13,900 nt of DNA from an uncultured Bacilli bacterium (lineage in GTDB: Bacteria > Bacillota_I > Bacilli_A > RF39 > UBA660), in contig CANRCL010000024.1 in assembly GCA_947629115.1 (NCBI GenBank), positions 1 through 13,900 on the forward strand, given 5' to 3'. Shown in pieces: positions 1 to 7,160 of the stretch; positions within the stretch are counted from its first letter, which is position 1; the number at the start of each line of letters is the position of its first letter. The notes beneath the pieces are model-generated. The model was not told where the DNA came from, did not search any database, and was given only the letters and a program-made list of their open reading frames with translations. A program made the translations under genes and the position numbers.

Positions 1-8
1 ATAGCAAC

Positions 9-32
9 AAAAAAATCAACTTGCGTTGATTT
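9..32 (-). terminator. Rho-independent terminator of tRNA-Gly
   Basis: A perfect 8-bp inverted repeat (AAATCAAC at 13-20, GTTGATTT at 25-32) encloses a 4-base loop. Read on the minus strand, the hairpin runs into an uninterrupted T tract (positions 15 to 9). It lies about 40 bases beyond the 3' end of the tRNA, in the right orientation to end its transcript. The stem has few G-C pairs but is the best terminator in the window. Confidence 0.75.
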
Positions 33-70
33 AATCATTAACATCGCTTTGGTGCGACGATTTTACCTTT

Positions 71-144
71 TGGAGCAGGTGATGAGAATCGAACTCACGT
101 TAATAGCTTGGAAGGCTATAGTTCTACCATTAAACTACACCTGC
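71..144 (-). tRNA. tRNA-Gly, anticodon UCC
   Basis: The 74-base gene folds as a complete cloverleaf on the minus strand. A 7-bp acceptor stem (GCAGGTG with CACCTGC) is followed by discriminator U and an encoded CCA (71-73). The D arm is GTTT/GAAC. The anticodon stem ATAGC/GCTAT holds loop CTTCCAA, giving anticodon TCC, which reads GGA and, by wobble, other glycine codons. The T arm is GTGAG/CTCAT with loop TTCGATT. Encoded CCA is usual in Firmicutes. No second tRNA is visible beside it. Confidence 0.97.
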
Positions 145-160
145 AATTGGACACAAATTA

Positions 161-189
161 ATATTATCAAATTTTTAATTTGTTTGCAA
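161..189 (-). promoter_or_regulatory. Predicted sigma-A promoter of tRNA-Gly
   Basis: Read on the minus strand, a -35 box TTGCAA (184-189) and a -10 box TAATAT (161-166) are separated by 17 bases. Predicted transcription starts near 153, about nine bases before the mature tRNA 5' end at 144. It is divergent from the plsC promoter. Confidence 0.5.
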
Positions 190-226
190 CTAAAATCGAC
201 TAACTAACCCACTTTTTCTTAAAAAA

Positions 227-255
227 TTGTTTTAATATAGGAAAATTGTTATAAT
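227..255 (+). promoter_or_regulatory. Predicted promoter of plsC with extended -10
   Basis: TTGTTT (227-232), a 17-base spacer and TATAAT (250-255) form a good sigma-A promoter. The -10 is preceded by TG one base upstream (TGTTATAAT, 247-255), an extended -10 shared with several other promoters here. The predicted start lies near 262, about 31 bases before the plsC ATG. Confidence 0.6.
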
Positions 256-292
256 ATTTTTAGATAATTTAAGTGTTAATGAGGTGTTATCA

Positions 293-853
293 ATGAAATA
301 TATTGGTTATTATTTTTGGTCTAGTCTTTGTAAATTAGCCGGAAACCTTTATTTTGGTGGTAAAGTTATTGGAAAAGATAATATTCCTAAAAATGGTGCT
401 TGCATTTTGGCAGGTAATCATACCGGTAATTTTGATGCTTACTTACTTTTTAAAGGAACAAATAGACCTATACACATTATTGGCAAAAAAGAATTATTTG
501 AGGGACCTTTTAAATGGTTATTTAAAACAATGCATTTAATACCAGTTGACCGAAAAAGTAAAAATCCTAAAGCCAAAGAAGAGGCCCTTAAAATATTAGA
601 AGAAGAAAAAATTTTAGGAATTTTTCCCGAGGGTACTTTCCATAAAAATGATATTCTTCTTCCCTTTAAACCGGGTGTTATCAGTTTTGCTTTAAAATCG
701 AATGCTCCAATTATACCTTTTGCTATCACTAACCAATTTAAATTTCGTAGTCACCCTACTATTGAATTTGGTAAACCAATTTATATCGATAAAATTAAAG
801 AAGATAAATTAACATATTTAGAAAATACTATCAAAAATATGATTACAAAATAA
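293..853 (+). CDS. plsC: 1-acyl-sn-glycerol-3-phosphate acyltransferase (PlsC/LPLAT family)
   Basis: This membrane-associated enzyme should transfer an acyl chain to lysophosphatidic acid to give phosphatidic acid in phospholipid synthesis. The 186-residue protein has the LPLAT blocks in order: NHTGNFD (H43 and D48, the catalytic HX4D motif), GKKELF (64-69), PVDRKSK (84-90) and the glycerophosphate-binding FPEGT (111-115), then a proline-rich IIPF segment. The N-terminal 20 residues are hydrophobic enough to dip into the membrane. An in-frame GTG lies at 284, but it is part of the Shine-Dalgarno GAGGTG (281-286), which sits correctly for the ATG at 293, so I use that ATG. The gene has its own promoter and converges on murE. 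Length is on the short side for the family. Related acyltransferases with other acceptors cannot be excluded. Confidence 0.9.
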   Translation: MKYIGYYFWSSLCKLAGNLYFGGKVIGKDNIPKNGACILAGNHTGNFDAYLLFKGTNRPIHIIGKKELFEGPFKWLFKTMHLIPVDRKSKNPKAKEEALKILEEEKILGIFPEGTFHKNDILLPFKPGVISFALKSNAPIIPFAITNQFKFRSHPTIEFGKPIYIDKIKEDKLTYLENTIKNMITK

Positions 854-868
854 TAATCCATTAAAATA

Positions 869-2224
869 TCATTTTATATAACTTTGAATTATTTCAGCAT
901 CATCTAAATGCACTTTTTCGTGACCAATTATTTGATAATCTTCGTGTCCTTTACCTAATACTAGTAAAATATCTTTATCTTCTAACATATTTATTCCCTT
1001 TTCTATGGCTTCTTTTCTGTCATAAATTATTTCATAGTTAGAAGCATTATTATCTTTAATGATATCTTGCATTATCTTTTTAGGGTCTTCAGTTCTTGGG
1101 TTATCGTTAGTAAAAATAACATAATCCGAAAGTTCTGTGGCAAGTCTTCCCATAATTGGCCTTTTAATTGGGTCCCGGTCTCCTCCACAACCAATAATAG
1201 TTATAATTCTATTTTTTTTAAGTTCATTATAAGCCCTAATTACTTTTTCTACGGCATCAGGTGTATGAGCATAATCTACTACGGCATATCCCTTTCCTAC
1301 TTTATAAGTTTCACATCTTCCCTTTGGTGGAAATATATCTTTAGTAATATCAATAATATCTTTTATTTTAAATCCAATTAAATTTAAAACTCCTAAAGCA
1401 GTTAAATAATTATAAATATTAAATTTACTAGTTAAATTAGTTTTTACATTATACATATTTTGGTGATAAGAAAAAGTTAATTCTGTATAATCAGGTTCAA
1501 TATGATAATTCTCTATTTTATAATCCCCATTTAATCCAAATGTTGCATACTCTTTATTAGTTATAAAGGCTTTATAATTGTCATCATCACTATTAAGAAG
1601 TATTTTTCCCTCATCATTTAAATAATTAACTATTTTAACTTTTTCTTTTAAATAGGCTTCCATTGTTTTATGGTAATCAAGATGGTCTTCAGTTAAATTC
1701 GTAAATGCTGCGCCCACTAGTTTTAAACCAGCAATTCTTTCAAATGCTAAAGCATGACTAGATATTTCCATAACTAAATATTCACAATTATCATTTACTA
1801 ATCTTTCTAAATATTTATATAAAATTAAAATATCTGGAGTTGTATTATTTAACTCTTCTTTTATATTTTGATAGAAAAAACCAATTGTTCCTAAATAAGC
1901 GGCTTTTTTACCTAATTTATTTAACATTTGATAGGCTAAATAACAACTAGTTGTCTTACCATTAGTACCAGTTATTCCAATTATTTTTAATTTATTAATT
2001 TCTTTACTATATTCTAAAACTAAATGTTCTTTTAAATATTCTTTTGTATCTTCAACTTTTTCATAAGGCACTTGTAAAGTTAAATCTTCTTCTCCAACTA
2101 CTTTACTGGCTCCATTTTTAATAGCCTCTGAAATAAAACTATGGCCATCAACCGTATGTCCTTTAATAGCCACAAATACTTGACCTTTTTTAACTAATTT
2201 AGAATTAGTTTCATATTTAATCAA
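869..2224 (-). CDS. murE: UDP-N-acetylmuramoyl-tripeptide synthetase (MurE), probably meso-diaminopimelate type
   Basis: MurE is the cytoplasmic ATP-dependent ligase that adds the third stem-peptide residue to UDP-MurNAc-L-Ala-D-Glu. Visible motifs (451-residue numbering): P-loop GTNGKTT (86-92), TTPD (128-131), EISSH (153-157), DHLDYH (180-185) followed by the lysine expected to be carbamylated (K195), VDYAHTP (316-322), GCGGDRD (345-351), DNPR (374-377) and GKGHEDYQ (424-431). DNPR is the known signature for meso-diaminopimelate rather than lysine. The N-terminal domain is about 30 residues shorter than in Bacillus. Start choice: a GTG at 2231-2233 lies inside the ribosome-binding sequence AGGAAGTGAT, only two bases after its GG. 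The TTG at 2222-2224, 11 bases after it, is favoured; GTG would add three residues. The stop is TGA. Confidence 0.93.
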   Translation of the reverse strand: MIKYETNSKLVKKGQVFVAIKGHTVDGHSFISEAIKNGASKVVGEEDLTLQVPYEKVEDTKEYLKEHLVLEYSKEINKLKIIGITGTNGKTTSCYLAYQMLNKLGKKAAYLGTIGFFYQNIKEELNNTTPDILILYKYLERLVNDNCEYLVMEISSHALAFERIAGLKLVGAAFTNLTEDHLDYHKTMEAYLKEKVKIVNYLNDEGKILLNSDDDNYKAFITNKEYATFGLNGDYKIENYHIEPDYTELTFSYHQNMYNVKTNLTSKFNIYNYLTALGVLNLIGFKIKDIIDITKDIFPPKGRCETYKVGKGYAVVDYAHTPDAVEKVIRAYNELKKNRIITIIGCGGDRDPIKRPIMGRLATELSDYVIFTNDNPRTEDPKKIMQDIIKDNNASNYEIIYDRKEAIEKGINMLEDKDILLVLGKGHEDYQIIGHEKVHLDDAEIIQSYIK

Positions 2225-2250
2225 AGTAATCACTTCCTCTAATTAATTAT

Positions 2251-2256
2251 ATTATA
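2251..2256 (-). promoter_or_regulatory. Predicted -10 box of murE
   Basis: TATAAT on the minus strand lies 11 bases before the murE Shine-Dalgarno sequence (2231-2240). No convincing -35 box lies 16-18 bases upstream (best TTAAAT). The leader would be only about 20 bases, leaving no room for a riboswitch or attenuator. Confidence 0.4.
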
Positions 2257-2406
2257 CTAAAAATATACTGTTTATTTAAGTTAATATTCACTTTTTCTAA
2301 AAATGCTCATTTAATACTCATTACAAAATAGTCTTTTTATTGTCAAAAATATGTCAAATATTTAATTCTTTTATCTATAAATAAACTTTAAAAATTAATT
2401 TAGTTT

Positions 2407-2412
2407 TATAAT
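2407..2412 (+). promoter_or_regulatory. Predicted -10 box of the membrane-protein gene
   Basis: TATAAT lies 20 bases before the ATG at 2433, with AGG at 2423-2425 as a weak ribosome-binding site. A good -35 is lacking. A second candidate further upstream is ATGTCA (2352-2357) with TATAAA (2376-2381). The rest of the divergent murE spacer (2257-2406) is plain AT-rich DNA containing a direct repeat TGTCAAA (2341 and 2353). Confidence 0.3.
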
Positions 2413-2432
2413 AAATACAAGTAGGTAATAGT

Positions 2433-4097
2433 ATGCATAAAAAACAAATTGTTAATTTTTTTAAAAATAATTATCCCCTTATGATAATATTAATCAGTTC
2501 TTTAATTATTGGACTACCTTTAATGCGACTTAATGCTATATCAGGACACGATGCTAGTTTTCATTTCTTTAGAACTTATGGAACTAAATTAGCCATATTA
2601 GATAAGCAATTAATTCCAATGGTAAATTATGTAATGTTAAATGGTTTAGGATTTGCTCCCAATATTTTTTATGGTGTTCTTTCTTCTTATGGAGTAGCCT
2701 TAATTTCTTTCTTTACTCCTACTTTTGGTTTGGCTATTAACATTTTTATTATTTTAACTATTTTCTTATCTGGATTATTTATGTATCAATTTATGTTATA
2801 TTACACTGATAATAAAAATATTGCTTTAGTGGGAGCCTTTATTTATATGATAATTCCTTATCACTTATATGATATTTATTATCGTATGGCTTTTGGAGAA
2901 ATTATTTCTTTTGTTTTTGTACCTCTTTTATTTCATGGTTTATATAATGTTATTTATCGTGATACTTCTAAATGGTGGTATATAACTATTGCTACGGCTC
3001 TTTTATTTTTATCTCATACTATAAGTACTTTAATGGCTGGTATATTTGCTGGTTTATATGTCCTTTTAAATATTAAAAAAGTTTGGCAAAAAGATAAAGT
3101 TAAAAAATTAATTTTTAGTGTTTTACTCGCTTTATTATTATCTTTACCATCTTTTATTCCTTTAATCGAGGCTAGAATGAGTGCTAGTTATATGGTCTTT
3201 AATCATAGTTTTATGAAAACTAATCCCTCTTATATGCATAAAAGTGCCATAAATCTTTTTACTAAAATAACTGAAATACCGCATTTTATTGCTATTACTT
3301 ATGGAATAATTCTTCTTTTAATATTAGTTTATATTATATATTTAAAATTCACAAAAAAAGAAAAACAATCTAATTTAACTTATTTAATTTTAGGTATTAT
3401 CTCTCTTATTTTAACCTTAAATATTTTCCCTTGGCAAATACTTCCCCAAGTATTTTCAACTTTTCAATTTCCATGGCGTTTTCTTTTTATGACCTCTTTC
3501 TTTTTAGCCATCATTATTCCTATTTATACTCATAAAATATTTAAGAAATCTTATTTCCTTATTATTCCTATCGTTATCTTTTCTCTTTTAAGTATTAAGT
3601 TTCTTAATGCTGGATTTAAAAAAAATATATTAGATAATAACATTATAAATAATAATGCCATTACTTTAAAAAATAATAAAATTGTAAAAAGTACTGGAAG
3701 TGCTAGTAGTGAATATTTAACTGATAACTCTATTTATAATTATGAATATTTAAAAGATTATAAAGAACCTATGATAATTAAAGGAAATGGTTTAATTCAA
3801 GACTATGAAAAAACGGGAACTCATTTAACTAGTAATGTTCAACTATTAGAAAAAAGTACTATTGAACTACCTTTTATTTACTATCCAGGTTATAAAATAA
3901 TGGTTAATAATAAAAAAGCAAATTATTTTGAAACTACTAATGGACTTATTGGTATTAATTTAGATAAAGGAACGTATGATATAAAAATGCATTATCAAGG
4001 AACTCCATTAATGATAATGGCCTATTCTACTTCTTTAACTAGTTGGCTTATTTTAACAACTTATTTAATAATTAAAAAAAATAAAAAATCATTATAA
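2433..4097 (+). CDS. Polytopic membrane protein, PTPS-related / GT-C glycosyltransferase-like (YfhO type)
   Basis: This 554-residue integral membrane protein has about a dozen hydrophobic segments, the first near residues 14-31 and the last near 528-550. Just after the first segment comes GHDASFHFFR (38-47), an acidic/histidine loop typical of GT-C lipid-linked glycosyltransferases and of the PTPS-related membrane family. The region from about 400 to 525 is hydrophilic and probably an extracytoplasmic beta domain (YYPGYKIMVN, then NGLIGINLDKGTY), as in YfhO-like proteins, ahead of the final membrane helix and a basic tail. Known relatives are thought to decorate surface polymers such as teichoic acids. 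The donor and acceptor here cannot be read from sequence. The family name refers to pterin synthase only by historical annotation. It stands alone on the plus strand and ends four bases before the dacA stop. Confidence 0.7.
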   Translation: MHKKQIVNFFKNNYPLMIILISSLIIGLPLMRLNAISGHDASFHFFRTYGTKLAILDKQLIPMVNYVMLNGLGFAPNIFYGVLSSYGVALISFFTPTFGLAINIFIILTIFLSGLFMYQFMLYYTDNKNIALVGAFIYMIIPYHLYDIYYRMAFGEIISFVFVPLLFHGLYNVIYRDTSKWWYITIATALLFLSHTISTLMAGIFAGLYVLLNIKKVWQKDKVKKLIFSVLLALLLSLPSFIPLIEARMSASYMVFNHSFMKTNPSYMHKSAINLFTKITEIPHFIAITYGIILLLILVYIIYLKFTKKEKQSNLTYLILGIISLILTLNIFPWQILPQVFSTFQFPWRFLFMTSFFLAIIIPIYTHKIFKKSYFLIIPIVIFSLLSIKFLNAGFKKNILDNNIINNNAITLKNNKIVKSTGSASSEYLTDNSIYNYEYLKDYKEPMIIKGNGLIQDYEKTGTHLTSNVQLLEKSTIELPFIYYPGYKIMVNNKKANYFETTNGLIGINLDKGTYDIKMHYQGTPLMIMAYSTSLTSWLILTTYLIIKKNKKSL

Positions 4098-4103
4098 TTT
4101 TTT
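4083..4103. terminator. Possible weak bidirectional terminator between convergent genes
   Basis: AAAAAAT (4083-4089) can pair with ATTTTTT (4097-4103) around a 7-base loop, exactly across the two convergent stop codons (4097 and 4102). Both strands would end in a short U run. The stem has no G-C pair, so it is weak and may be just AT-rich chance. Confidence 0.25.
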
Positions 4104-5328
4104 ACTTTCTTACTTTTCTTCTTCTTCTCTTTCTTTTTTTCGTTTTATGAATCATTAACAAAAGAAATAAAAATACTAAAACTATTCCTATGGAAAATAT
4201 TTTATGATTTTCTAAATATTTTGGTATTGATAAATTAATACTTTCTTCTAAAAAAATATCTTGCGTAAAAGTTTTATCTTGATAGTGGTAAGTAATTGTT
4301 CCTAACTTATCGCCTTTTTGATTTTTAAAATCTAAAGTATCTAGACCATCATATTCATATTTTAAATCTTCAGTTTTTATTTTGTCACTATAAATACTAA
4401 TATCATCTTGGACTTTAACTTCATAACTATCTATTTGGGCATCCTTTACGGGAATACTAAATAAAACATCATCTTTTTTAAATAATACTTCATTTTTATA
4501 ATTATTATTTAAATAATTAACAATAGTTAAAGCATCCTCTATATTATAGCCTTTACCATATACCCTTTCGGCCCCTAAAGTAATTAAGATTAATTCTTTA
4601 TCGACAACTTTGATAATGGAAGCCATACATAAACCAGCCTGACTAGTAAATCCTGTTTTACTACCAATAATGGGAGTTAAATCATAGATATTATTGCGAT
4701 TATAAACATTTAAAGTTGTTTCAACTTCTAGACCATTAGATAAAGTATAATTTTTGGTTTTATATATTTTACTAAATAAATCATTTTTTAATGAATATAA
4801 TAAAATTTCTAATACTTCTTTAGGAGTACTATAATGTTCTTCAATATCATAACCAGTCACATTATTAAAATGAGTATTAATAAGTCCTAAATCTTGGGCT
4901 TTTTGATTCATTAATTTAATAAAATCTTGCGTATTACCACATATACCATGCGCTAAAGCCGTTGTGGCATCTGCCCCACTGGGAAGTAAAGAAGCATATA
5001 ATAAATCCAAATAAGTGACTTTATCTCCGACTTTAAGTCCCGCTACGGAAGCATCAAATGGTACTTCATTTAACATTTCACTAGTAATAACTATGCTCTC
5101 ATTTAAGTCAGAAATATTTTCAATGGCTACAATAGTAGTCATCATTTTAGTTAGACTAGCAATTTTACTAACAGTATTGGCATTTTTTTCATATAATATT
5201 TCTTTAGTATCTGGGTCATATAATAAAACATTAGTAGAATGTAAATCAGGTAAAGTCATACCTAATACTTTAAAAGGAAATATTAATAAAATTAAAAATA
5301 CTACTATCTTTTTCATAATATTACCCAT
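4102..5328 (-). CDS. dacA: D-alanyl-D-alanine carboxypeptidase (low-molecular-weight PBP, DacA-like)
   Basis: This exported enzyme removes the terminal D-Ala from peptidoglycan pentapeptides. The 408-residue product starts with a signal peptide (basic start at 6-7, hydrophobic core about 8-22, possible cleavage after VLG). The S11-type penicillin-binding domain has SLTK (58-61, nucleophile S58) and KTG (224-226). The second motif reads SGA (117-119) where SxN is canonical. A beta-rich C-terminal domain follows, then a membrane helix (about 377-395) and a very basic tail, KKRKRRRRK. This gives a true transmembrane anchor instead of the usual amphipathic helix. The ATG at 5328 overlaps the stop of the upstream small gene by eight bases (ATGGGTAA), suggesting coupled translation. 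An ATG four codons later (5316) gives a more standard signal peptide and is an alternative start. No separate promoter is evident. Confidence 0.92.
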   Translation of the reverse strand: MGNIMKKIVVFLILLIFPFKVLGMTLPDLHSTNVLLYDPDTKEILYEKNANTVSKIASLTKMMTTIVAIENISDLNESIVITSEMLNEVPFDASVAGLKVGDKVTYLDLLYASLLPSGADATTALAHGICGNTQDFIKLMNQKAQDLGLINTHFNNVTGYDIEEHYSTPKEVLEILLYSLKNDLFSKIYKTKNYTLSNGLEVETTLNVYNRNNIYDLTPIIGSKTGFTSQAGLCMASIIKVVDKELILITLGAERVYGKGYNIEDALTIVNYLNNNYKNEVLFKKDDVLFSIPVKDAQIDSYEVKVQDDISIYSDKIKTEDLKYEYDGLDTLDFKNQKGDKLGTITYHYQDKTFTQDIFLEESINLSIPKYLENHKIFSIGIVLVFLFLLLMIHKTKKRKRRRRKVRK

Positions 5329-5599
5329 AAATTCTCTTTAAAAATGTTTTATTATTATCTCTTATTAAAACAACTAAATCGTCATCATAAACATCATTGA
5401 TTATATGTCCTGCTTCATTATCTAAAGAGCCAATATTTAATGAGTGTTCATTTAAAGACTTATCACTTAAAAGTAATATATCTCCAACTTGAGGATTTTT
5501 TTCTAAATCATAAAATTCAATATTAATTTTATATATTTTGTTATTACAATTTAAAGTGTAAACATAATTATCGATGTTTTGTATCACTACTTTGTTCAT
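5321..5599 (-). CDS. Small protein of unknown function linked to the LRR genes (92 aa)
   Basis: I do not recognise a named family. The 92-residue acidic, probably beta-rich cytoplasmic protein has no signal peptide or membrane segment. It begins MNKVVIQNIDNY, contains VGDILLLSD (about 38-46) and ends in LVVLIRDNNKTFLKRIYG. The first 32 bases lie inside the end of LRR gene 1 in another frame, and AAGGAG sits nine bases before the ATG. Its stop overlaps the dacA start, so it is wedged between the two and probably co-translated with both. 5' fragments of the same gene occur after LRR genes 2 (7150-7263) and 3 (9013-9060), which makes this the only intact copy. It might be an ancestral dacA neighbour or a partner of the LRR protein; the sequence cannot decide. 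Confidence 0.75.
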   Translation of the reverse strand: MNKVVIQNIDNYVYTLNCNNKIYKINIEFYDLEKNPQVGDILLLSDKSLNEHSLNIGSLDNEAGHIINDVYDDDLVVLIRDNNKTFLKRIYG

Positions 5600-7160
5600 A
5601 TCTTTCTTCTCCTTCTAATTCTACTCTATTATTTAAATATTCATTATCACTAAAATATTTTCTAATTACTTCTTCCCGATTAAGAATTTCTAAAACTTGT
5701 AAATTACGGGCATTCCATAAAGACATATTTCCAAAATTCTGTAATTTAGGAGCAATAAAACTTCTTAAATTTTGGTCAAAAGTTAACGCCTCATCACCTA
5801 ATTCTTCTAAACTTAAAAGTTCAATATCTTCTAAATTAGCACTATGTAAAAAATAAGAGTCGGCTTTTTTTAATTTAGGGAAATGAACATATTTAAGAAC
5901 ACTATTATTAGGTAAGAAATAACCTCCTGCATATTCTAAATTACTTAAATCTACTTCTTCTAAAGTATTATTTGCGTACAAAAATTCTTCACCAGCGGCT
6001 TTTAATTTAGGAGTATCTAGTTTAGTTAAAGATACATTATCATAAAGGAAGAAACCGCCAGCCATTTCTAAATTTGACATTGAAAGTTCTTCAAGATAAG
6101 CCACATAACATAAAAATTCATGTAAAACATAATTAAGACTATTATTAATAAATTTTTTCATTCGATTATTTTTATCTAAATGAATTTCCGTTAATGCTCC
6201 ATCTTTTTGTATAATAGATACTATTTTGCCATCACTAGTATTGGTTATTTTAATATTCTCTATATCTTGCATAAAAATGGGAAAGCAATCTTCAATATCA
6301 GTATCATATAAATAAAGTTCTTTATGTTGTAAATCAAGAATAAAATAATCAAAAATAAGATATTTTTCTTTTTCATATTTTTTTACTTCTAAATTATCAA
6401 TGACAATATTATCTGCACAATAATATTTATTATTTATTACATAATTATAGCGATAATATTTACCATCATGGGCTCTTACATAATTACCGAGTTCTACTTC
6501 ATTACCACTATAAAGTTGTTTAATACCATAATATTTTTCAAAACTATATGTTAAACCATCAACAATATTATCTAAATTATTGGAAAATGTTGCATCTGGA
6601 TTTTGTTCTGGCAATCTAGTATCTAAAGAATGATTATAACGATTTTTAATAGATAATGTATTAGTGCCATCTTTATCAAATTGAATACTTATAACGCTAG
6701 TTCCATATTCATCTTGCCTAGTTGGAGGTACTTTTCTTTTTATTTCAGTAGCATTTTGTTTAACCGCAAAGAAAACTCGACATCTATTTAACCGCCCACC
6801 ATTAAATGTACATAAGGCTTCTCCTGGAGCATAATATTCTTTAAAACTTTGAATTTCCTCTTCAGTATGACATTCATAAAGTTGATAACCTACTCTACGC
6901 ATTAGTACTTCTGGTGGTTCTAAAATTTCACTTACTGATTTAGTTGGCTGTTCAAATTTACTGTAAATAAAAATTTTAAAAGGCTTAAGATATTCACCAT
7001 TTTCTAAATCTTTATATAAATTATGATTAGGATTAAAATTACTTGTTAAAATATTAAGTAAAACTCCCGGCTTATCTAGTATAGTTGCAAAAGTTTCCTT
7101 ACAATAGTGAGCCATATCTTCGCCATATAATTTTTTAATTATCTTTAATTCATTTTTCAT
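5568..7160 (-). CDS. Leucine-rich-repeat protein, paralog 1 (cytosolic, unknown function)
   Basis: This is a 530-residue protein with a conserved N-terminal domain and C-terminal LRRs. It has no signal peptide, membrane segment or wall anchor. The N-terminal domain (about 1-240) begins MKNELK and carries YECH (to residue 98), CTFNGGRLN (117-125), YGTSVISIQF (152-161), KNRYNH and DATFSNNLDN (189-198). A middle domain includes a KYLIFDYFILDL segment. From about 354 there are some six LRR units of 22 residues of BspA-like type (pattern L..L..P.L..AG..FL). A cap follows (EEVIRKYFSDNEYL) and the tail is YEQSSDTKHR. The ATG at 7160 is used because both paralogs start MKN. An ATG at 7166 and a GTG at 7169 are in frame upstream, and no clear ribosome-binding site favours any of them. 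The 3' end overlaps the 92-residue gene by 32 bases. Function is unknown. Confidence 0.85.
   Translation of the reverse strand: MKNELKIIKKLYGEDMAHYCKETFATILDKPGVLLNILTSNFNPNHNLYKDLENGEYLKPFKIFIYSKFEQPTKSVSEILEPPEVLMRRVGYQLYECHTEEEIQSFKEYYAPGEALCTFNGGRLNRCRVFFAVKQNATEIKRKVPPTRQDEYGTSVISIQFDKDGTNTLSIKNRYNHSLDTRLPEQNPDATFSNNLDNIVDGLTYSFEKYYGIKQLYSGNEVELGNYVRAHDGKYYRYNYVINNKYYCADNIVIDNLEVKKYEKEKYLIFDYFILDLQHKELYLYDTDIEDCFPIFMQDIENIKITNTSDGKIVSIIQKDGALTEIHLDKNNRMKKFINNSLNYVLHEFLCYVAYLEELSMSNLEMAGGFFLYDNVSLTKLDTPKLKAAGEEFLYANNTLEEVDLSNLEYAGGYFLPNNSVLKYVHFPKLKKADSYFLHSANLEDIELLSLEELGDEALTFDQNLRSFIAPKLQNFGNMSLWNARNLQVLEILNREEVIRKYFSDNEYLNNRVELEGEERYEQSSDTKHR

Noticed and set aside
44..60. Short inverted repeat (TCGC/GCGA) downstream of the tRNA
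   Set aside because: The stem is only four bases and has no T tract; the adjacent hairpin at 9-32 is the better terminator.
354..539. Second plus-strand frame inside plsC
   Set aside because: It is out of frame with the acyltransferase and resembles nothing recognisable.
439..729. Open frame antisense to plsC (minus strand)
   Set aside because: It has no ribosome-binding site or promoter and lies wholly opposite a gene with clear acyltransferase motifs.
869..871. TGA read as tryptophan (mycoplasma code)
   Set aside because: All conserved tryptophans here are TGG, and TGA ends murE at the expected place after its last conserved residues.
862..876. AT-only inverted repeat between plsC and murE as a terminator
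   Set aside because: TAAAAT/ATTTTA with a 3-base loop is too weak and is expected by chance in such AT-rich DNA.
1067..1381. Plus-strand open frame opposite murE
   Set aside because: It is opposite conserved MurE motifs, of low complexity and without a translation start signal.
5015..5341. Plus-strand open frame opposite the dacA signal peptide and active site
   Set aside because: Its length is explained by the codon constraint of dacA on the other strand.
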